The notes under the pieces were generated by a model. The model was not told the origin of the DNA and ran no database searches. It worked only from the letters and a program-made list of their open reading frames with translations. A DNA stretch of 64,000 bases from Beta vulgaris subsp. vulgaris (lineage: Eukaryota; Streptophyta; Magnoliopsida; Caryophyllales; Amaranthaceae). The stretch spans positions 28,697,748 to 28,761,747 of the forward strand of contig NC_079202.1 in assembly GCF_026745355.1 (NCBI RefSeq), in the 5' to 3' direction. The translations under genes were made by a program, and so were the position numbers. This document shows positions 57,129 through 64,000 of this stretch, in pieces (position 1 is the stretch's first letter; every line of letters starts with the position of its first letter).

Positions 57129-57150
57129 CCTCTGGCTTGCCGGCGGAGCA

Positions 57151-57373
57151 CATGTTGGGGGAGGGGTACTCCTTTCTAAACTTTTAAGATCTTGAATTTC
57201 TACACATCAAATGAAAGAGTAGGGGAGGGGGATGCAAATACATGTATATATGTGCTAAGAGAAAGTTAGATAGAAAAAGAGGTGAAATTAAGGAAAAAGG
57301 AAACTAAAATGGGAAATAAATCAAGTAATATAGCATAAATACTACCTTAAAAGTGAGATAAATCTCACTCATC
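57151..57373. other. AT-rich spacer between LINE-C and a LINE fragment
   Basis: Nothing recognised; includes purine-rich sequence (57280-57320). Confidence 0.5.
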
Positions 57374-57943
57374 ATGGATCACCTTACCTTAAGCCTCTTT
57401 GAGATTTTATGAAATCATGCATTGCGTCATTTGCAATCAAGCAGAACATAAGAGTAGTGACACATTTCATGACAATCTTCACAAAATCACTAGTAAACTC
57501 TAAATGCTCCAACATTTCCTTAAGAAAGCACCAATCAACTATATCATATTCCTTTTGCAAATCTATTTTCATAAGACAACTTTGCTGCATTGATTTCCTA
57601 CCATTTTGTCTTACTAAATCCTGCACAAGCATAATATTATGCATAATGTATCTTCCATACACAGAGCCACTCCCAATCTTATAGAATAAAATCATGTAAA
57701 AATTCCCCCCCCCCCCAATTTTATAGAATTAAATCATGTTAAAATTTATCTAAGTCTCCCACATAAAACCTTTATGATACATTTATATAATGTATTACAA
57801 TAAGAAATGAGGATAAATTCACTCATGCTCTTCGTACATTTGGCCTTTGGAATGAGACTAATTACTGTATGATTTAGCTCCTTCAATAGGGATAAATGTT
57901 TGCGCGCTTCTCTCTGTAGGTTTTCTCTACTTACATAGTACAT
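57374..57943 (-). pseudogene. LINE RT fragment, minus strand
   Basis: 57943-57746 reads LNHTVISLIPKAKCTKSMSEF, the RT fingers; 57695-57384 reads YGRYIMHNIMLVQDLVR, CLMKIDLQKEYDIVDW and ends in SQRGLR. The active-site FADD region is missing. A poly-C run and a roughly 40-bp local duplication (around 57675-57745) separate the two parts. Confidence 0.82.
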
Positions 57944-57951
57944 CGGACGTC

Positions 57952-59294
57952 ATGACTAGGAAATCTAAGGATCATAAGAAGGCAAATCAGGCAAACATGG
58001 ACATGGGAAGGAAGATTGGACCATCCAAATCACGGGCAAAACACTTGAAATATGGTGCTGAGGTTTTAGGCGTGTCTGATGTTGTAGAAAATGATTATGA
58101 GACGGAAAAGGAATGTGTTGTTGTTGGTGAAATTTTCTCACCTCGATCGTCACTCCGAACTCTTCAACATGATTCGATGTTGAGGGAGAACTTCTCAACT
58201 TGGCTGGAAACCATAAAGAACTCAGAAGAGCATTTGGTGCAAGACTAGGGGAGACGATTGCAAAGGGTGGAAGGTACAATAAACCCTCTTCCTATATAAT
58301 TTTCTCACGAATATCAAATTGATAATGAGAATGTGACTCTGAGTAAGATTGGGATGGAGGATATTCAATCGAAAATAGACTATTGGAACTCTGATATTTA
58401 CTGTTACATTGTTGGTGCAAACCCTCCCATACATTTCAATGAAGGATTCATACGGAGGATTTGGACGGACCAAGGGGTGGACAATGTGGTTGTAGCTAAG
58501 AAAGGGATTTATATGGTGCAGTTTCGATCCACGAAAAAAGAGGGATGCGATATTGGCTAGTAATGCCCCATTTTTTGACAGCTTGCCAATGATGATGAAG
58601 TCATGGACTGCAGATGTAGAAATATGCAAGGAAAATATCAAAACCATCCCAATATTGATTCAATTGACCTTTGACTTCAAATATTGGGGATTATCTTGTA
58701 TGTAAAAGATAGTAAAACCTCTAGTTAGGTTAAGTAAACTAGACCAAGCCACTAGTAGGAGGGATAAACTACAATTTGCTCGTGCAATGATTGAAGTTCA
58801 AATTAACCAGAAGTTTCCAAATGAACTGGAATTCATCAATGATAAGGACATATTGAATGTTCGTTGTTGAGGTGCATTATGAATGTAAGTCGATTCAATG
58901 TAAACAATGTAAGGGTATGAGGCATGATGAGACCAAATGCTCTAAGGTCATAGTGAGGCACAAATCGATGCCAAAGAGGGTAATAATAGGCATGGAGGAA
59001 TGCCACAAAGGGCTTCAACAGACATAGGGGAGAAACTCGGGCACTCTGGGGAGGAACAACGTGAATTTTTGCGAGTTAGGAACCTTGTAAGAAGGATTAT
59101 GGTTAGTCCAAGTGCAGCAGCCATTCTAAATAATTTTGATGTTTTGTTGAAGCCTGAGAAGGAAGAAAGGGTGAATGGAAATGTAGTCGTAGTACAAAAT
59201 GATGATATTGTTGTAAAAGAAAGTAGAAATGTAGATGTGATTGTAGAATTGGTTGATTGTGGTGTTATGATGGTGAAAGATGCAGGAGGGGGCC
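57952..59294 (+). pseudogene. LINE ORF1 fragment (DUF4283), plus strand
   Basis: ATG 57952 opens a basic frame to 58248. 58333-58560 reads DIYCYIVGANPPIHFNEGF, WTDQGVDNVVVAKKGIYMVQF. 58600-58690 reads a MMKSWTADVEICKENIKTIP-like block, 58876-58960 the knuckle CKQCKGMRHDETKC, and 59000-59299 the C-terminal part. It closely resembles LINE-B ORF1. It is cut at 59294 by the Tekay LTR, so the rest may lie beyond that element outside the window. Confidence 0.82.
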
Positions 59295-62200
59295 TGTAAT
59301 AGCCCTGTTTTTAAGAGCGTTTATTTAAAAACTAATTTTAATTATTAACTTAATTATTTTTCGAATATTCCTATTTTATTTTGGTTAAGAATATGAATAT
59401 TTAATTCTGTCGTGTTTGCAATATTCTATTAGTTTAATTTTATGAAATCTTTGAATATATATTTGAATTTTAATGATTTGAAATTAGTTTAGTGGTATTT
59501 GGGCAAATAGTATGTCAAATTTGGGTCCTTGTCTCATTTTGTTGTCGGTTGGAAGATTTGGGCAACAAACCCTTTGTCGGTTCATTCATAAAACAAAAAC
59601 CCAATTCCCCATTTTTCTCATCTCTCTCGTACCTGAACACCCAGACCCCCGATAAACCCAAAACCCCAACCACCCGTCTCTCTCTCTCCTGCGCATCTTC
59701 TCCTCTGCAGTCCGTCGGAATTTTTTTTTCCCCTTCTCGTCGGAGCTTGTTCTCCGCTCGTCGGTGCTGTGTGTTCGAGTCTTTCTCTCTCCTCCCTCGA
59801 GACTCTCTCTCTCGTCGCGCTTTTTGTTCGCGATTTTGCTGCTGCTCTCGACGCTGCTATTCGGTGGTGCTTCGCCACCACCGCACGTTGTCGTGCTGCT
59901 GCCGGTTGTGGTCATGGTGCCGTCAAGGTCGGTTTTTCCCTCCCCTGCTCGCGTTGTCGTTGTTGTTCTGCTGCCGCGGTCGACTTGCGCTGCTGCTGTC
60001 GCCACCTCGGTGTTGGTGGTACACCGAGTACCGAAGGTACTAACCCTAGTTATGAGTTATTACGGCTGTTATCAATTTTCAATTTGATTTCTAGTTTTGG
60101 AGTCAAATTATCAATTTGATTATGGGTTGTTGTGTTGTGTTAGTACTGCTGTTATGAACCATAGTCATGAGTTGTTGTTGGTAGTTTTGTTATATTTTTG
60201 CCCTTGAATTGTTGGTGTTGTTGTGATGTGGTTGGGATAGTTGTTGTGGTGGTGGTGGTGGTTAGTGTTGCGATAATTATAGTTGATGTTGCTGGATTAG
60301 TGTTGTGGTGAATTGATATATCAACTTGAATTGTATTTATGTTGGTTGATTGATCAAATATGGCACTTTGGTTGTGAATTGGTTGTGACAAACTCAAATT
60401 GGAGTAGCTCCTTCACTTTATTAATAAACATAGTTGATTTGTTGTTGGTTGTGGTAAAGAAGTATGATTAGAAATTCTTAAGTTAGCTCAATAAAAGTTA
60501 CTAGTTTATTTGATTAATGGGAAGCTTTATTCTAGTTACATTAAATAGTGAGTTATACAATTAGATTAATATTCTTAATTAGAAATTGCCATTAAGATTT
60601 ATGGGATGGTTTGTATTAACTAAGTTAGTCGAAATCAGTGGGAGTAGTTCCCGAGTATCATTAATGTTGTGGTGTTGATGATTGTTAACTAAGGAAATTG
60701 AACAAGTTGAGTTATGTGCGTCATTGAATTAATAGGATTTAAAAGTTATGACTTAGTAAGGGTAATATAAGTTCCTTTGGTCCTAATGATAGTAGAATGT
60801 TGTTAATCTTTCTACGGTTATCGTATTGCCATGAATAGTAATAATTTTAGTTTATTGTTCTTGGTAAGTTAAAAGTATCACGATTAAGAAGTTCTTAATA
60901 TATATATAGATTAGCCAATGACTATTTGTATAACTTTTAAGAAGGAATTGGTTATGTCAGTTCAGTTAACTAAAGAAAGAAAAAGGATTAATTAAGTATT
61001 GATAATATCAAGGTTGTTAGAAGTAAACTCTATTGCAAGGTCCATCTCCTATTATAATCGAGTTAATGTGATGAGGGAATACCCTATAAACGGCTTAATG
61101 TAGTAAAGTTAGAACACTATTTATAATTTACTAAAAGGGATTGAGATGTCTACTCTTTTAGTAATACTTGCTAAATAAAGTGTAGGTAGTTCAGTACGCT
61201 ATTCCTATGATGGTTATAAGGCAAAACATTATCCACTTCTTTGTTTCATGATTGAAAGTTGAGTTAATCAAGGTTAACTTGTAAGAGATTCAGTTTGATT
61301 TACTTTTAATAAAGGATGTGAGTTGGTTGGAGCTGGGAATAGTTCTAATATAATTGACCAATCTTGATGAAATGGAGAGTATTGAAGTAACTATCCTAGT
61401 AATGTTTCAAGGATGTGTTTTATAAAGAATTTCCGTTTAATGACTATAGATGGAGTAAGTAATAAAGTCAGATTATCAGATTAGTATCTACTAGTTAATA
61501 ATGGTGCTTGAGTTCAACTACGTAGTAACTATAAGTTCTGAAATACCTTAAAGAGGCCTCGAATATATATTTGAGTAGTACACTAAGGACATGAATTGGA
61601 CTTGGCACTATGTGATTGTGAGTACACTATTGTGAGTGGATTCATCGTTGATTGTAATTAGTGTTTAACTAATAGTAACTACCTCATATTAATATTGTCT
61701 TAAGAACCTCAAGTTGGATGTTTAAGTTAACACTCCCTAGTTAATTCTAGGTGAGAGACCTATTGCTAGTATGGTTGATGCTTGATAATCATTAGTATCA
61801 TTATTGAGACGAGTCTACATAGATATTGTAAAGTGAAAAAGAATATGAACTATCTATATGCAAAGTATGTGATGTGTGGAATCGGGTTAGTAACTCTCGC
61901 TAGTTAAATCTAGCTGAGAGACCTATTGTCACTATGGTTGGGTATTTTACAGAATATGATTGGTTACTTGTGTGGTAAGTATGTTTTGTAATTGTAATTG
62001 AGTTGAATCGAAATTCATAACTATATTGGCCTCGAAATACTCAAGCGATTATAACTATTCTAAGAAGAAGCCTTGCTTGTTGTTCAATGATTGTCAAGGA
62101 TTACTATAACTATGAATAGTTCTAAGAATGACGATTGAGTTATGAACGATAATCGAAAGGAATCTGAAAGGGGAAAGTAGCCTCGTCTGAGTCGACGGAT

Positions 62201-63722
62201 GAGGTGACATGAACAGTGCCCCATGGACTGTGAACCTTGGGGGCCCCACAGGGACAACTGCCCATTGCTCTGTGGGGCGATAATCGGGCGATATATCAGG
62301 TAATGTGAAACCTGTGGATGGCTGATGAAATCAGCGGAAAAATGTACTCCGGACTAGTCGCGGTTATTGGCCAAAAGTAAAGCAAATGGTTGGGTGACGA
62401 CCCCCACTGTCGGAGTGTAAGCTTTGTCTCCTCCGCCGCGTTCTCTTTCCCCCTGGTTAAAAGAATGTTATTCAAGTATGAAAGTTATATCGATAATGGA
62501 TTCCGATAAGGAATCGTATCGTGGTAAGTTGTTTCGATATGAATTCCCGATAAGGACAATTCTCAGGTAAGTATGAATGTTTATTCAGTATATGAATACG
62601 AATATCGATATTGGTTTCCTGATAAGGAGGCATATCCTGGTAAGTGATACTAATGTTGGATTCCCGATAAGGAATCATATCTGTTATGTGGATTCCCGAT
62701 AAGGAATCGTTATAGTGAAGTTATGATATTTATTGCTTGATAAGAGGTTGTTTATAGAATATAAGAAATGATTGATAGAGTATGAAAACATAAGTTTGGA
62801 TTTCTGATAAGAAATCAATTAAAGGAAATAAAGTATATTGCTTATATCAAAGTTAGTAACCCAGATTCCTCATAAGGGATCGTGATATGTTGAAAGGTTA
62901 ACTAATCAGTTTCTATATAAGATATATCAGTTACAAGATTGTTTGAGTTACGTTGTTGGGTTTACTTTATGTAATGACGATGTAGTAGAAAAGGAACAAT
63001 CAGATAAAGATGTATAAGTATGTTGTCAACATGAGTTGATGTGATGCATGTTATGACAATGAGATTATGTTGACTGCTGAGTCGTTTTCAAGTAAAACCA
63101 CCAAAGCATGTGTTATCTTTTTACGGGTTTAGTACTCAGCTTTGCTGATGTGTGTACATTGTTTTGTCATTTCTGTGGCCTGTCACTTGGTGGGTGGCAG
63201 TATTTAAATGTTCAGGTTGAAGCCGTGAGTTATTCTTTTGCAAGTTGAAGCTGATACGAGATGATGCGTATTATATTTGTTATTGAAGTGAGGACGCTCC
63301 ACTTGTAATATTAATCGTTTAATTTCTATAATATATTTTCTTTATTTAAGAATCGCTAGCTAAGTGCTCCTGATTCTCTGCCGGTTGTTGCTCCGCGAAA
63401 GCGTTGAGATTGTTGAGCTTTGGGATTTGAAAATATTTTATTTATTAAAATTGTAAAGGTTCATATTATTTTTTCGCTTTAGCGTTGTCCTATTTTCAAA
63501 GGAAACTCTGCCGGATTTTCTGTAGAAATTCATGAGAATAGAGTCTGAGAATCAGAGCATAGTTATAATAGTTAATTTTTGAATAGAGTTGGGAATTGAG
63601 TTCCACACTCTCCGATGTTAGTTCGGTGAGTGTGATGGTAATAGTTCGGGTTGTCTCGACCAAAGTCGCTTTCGCTGTGCTTAATCCCCTGTAAGCTGGT
63701 CGGGGAAATCCGGGCTGTTACA
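59295..63722 (+). repeat. 4.4-kb LTR
   Basis: TGTAATAGCCC at the start and GGGCTGTTACA at the end are inverted repeats with one mismatch. Content: AT-rich start, a CT-rich and then GC-rich block (59630-60040) resembling a transcribed leader, about 2 kb of featureless AT-rich sequence, a GC-rich patch (62180-62450), and a dispersed repeat array at 62499-62882. No supportable gene; the overlapping frames in 59490-60120 are products of GC-rich low complexity. Confidence 0.85.
62499..62882. repeat. Irregular array of GATTCC-CGATAAG-GAATC units
   Basis: About eight copies of ggattcccgataaggaatc or variants (62499, 62541, 62613, 62658, 62690, 62736, 62798, 62863) at irregular spacing. The outer GATTCC/GGAATC are inverted; the centre is GATAAG. 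Confidence 0.85.
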
Positions 63723-63724
63723 AG

Positions 63725-63736
63725 TGGTATCAGAGC
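63725..63736 (+). other. Primer-binding site (initiator-Met tRNA)
   Basis: TGGTATCAGAGC, the exact complement of the plant initiator-Met tRNA 3' end, two bases after the LTR end. Confidence 0.93.
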
Positions 63737-64000
63737 TTGAGTAGTTTTTGGATACGCTGTGATCTCCATATCATAGTGTAAGGGTCGGAAATAGGTCTAA
63801 TGGATTGACTAAAGAATTCGGTATAAATGAATCAAGCCGTATGAGTGTTTGCGCTTATGCGTGTACTATATGGATGCATTTATATGCATAAGTATTACTT
63901 GAGTGTATATTTGCTATGTTTAATGTTATCTTGTTATGACTTGATTGTTTATGATATTATTTATTCGAATGGTATTTCGAGAAAACTTATATGATTTGAT
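63737..64000 (+). other. Start of the Gypsy internal leader
   Basis: AT-rich sequence after the primer site; no gag start is visible before the window ends. Confidence 0.6.

Larger units (their letters stand above)
50942..57150 (-). mobile_element. LINE-C, plant LINE with C-terminal RNase H, minus strand
   Basis: The poly(A) appears as a T run at 50942-50950. Order on the minus strand: ORF1 (57128 to about 55020), endonuclease (54910-53830), RT (about 53700-52290), zf-RVT (51982-51725) and RNase H (51786-50971). The 5' end is near 57150. Target duplications were not identified. All parts contain stops or shifts. Confidence 0.88.
59295..64000 (+). mobile_element. Tekay/Del-type Gypsy retrotransposon, 5' end only
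   Basis: The 5' LTR (59295-63722), initiator-Met primer site (63725-63736) and 264 bases of leader. The left 5 bases gggcc (59290-59294) are the expected target duplication; the partner lies beyond the window. A very long LTR with inverted ends TGTAATAGCCC/GGGCTGTTACA and an iMet primer suggest the Tekay/Del chromovirus group, but no protein domain is in the window to prove it. Confidence 0.7.

Noticed and set aside
59490..60120. Several overlapping ORFs of 87-183 codons on both strands
   Set aside because: They lie in CT- and GC-rich low-complexity sequence inside an LTR and show no domain; open frames are expected by composition.
63720..63745. tRNA-Met-like sequence
   Set aside because: Only the complement of the tRNA 3' end is present; it is a primer-binding site, not a tRNA gene.

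Overview
The window is nuclear DNA from a flowering plant, most likely a eudicot with a large, repeat-rich genome. The evidence is the set of plant-only transposon families: SIRE-type Copia, Tat and Tekay Gypsy, CACTA/En-Spm with TNP2, DUF4283-type LINEs and a TTF/DUF4371-type hAT. The species cannot be named from the sequence. I see no host protein-coding gene, rRNA, tRNA gene or CRISPR array. Essentially everything is transposable element (TE), much of it nested.

Layout. 1-15020 is a minus-strand SIRE/Maximus-like Copia element. Its 3' LTR is cut by the window start, and its 5' LTR (8636-15020) carries a minus-strand LINE (LINE-A, 8703 to about 13490). From 15021 the host of that Copia is the 5' LTR of a pol-less Athila-like (LARD) element. 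This element continues at 42210, has an internal region to about 45363, and a 3' LTR from 45364 to about 48256. Its 5' LTR holds LINE-B (15688-42209, plus strand). LINE-B is split inside its endonuclease by a 21.8-kb CACTA transposon (17582-39338, TSD TTA). Two further elements sit inside the CACTA TNP2 gene: a Tat-lineage Gypsy element (22082-33741, TSD CATGT) and an apparently intact hAT transposon (34326-37926, TSD GTTCTAAG) with an 815-codon transposase. The LARD 3' LTR holds a small non-autonomous CACTA (46688-48176, TSD CAT).

48260-50940 is a patchwork of decayed Gypsy and Copia pieces. 50942 to about 57150 is LINE-C (minus), a plant LINE with a C-terminal RNase H. 57374-59294 holds two LINE fragments facing away from each other. 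59295-63722 is a 4.4-kb LTR of a Tekay/Del-type Gypsy element, followed by its iMet primer-binding site and the first bases of its interior.

How the parts relate: target-site duplications and exact healing of flanking reading frames give a relative order of insertion: LARD, then LINE-B, then the large CACTA, then Tat and hAT independently; in parallel LARD, then the SIRE Copia, then LINE-A; and separately the small CACTA. Only the hAT looks capable of making its own transposase; every other coding region has stops, frameshifts, deletions or truncation. Frames and splice sites were read by eye, so exon borders are approximate.
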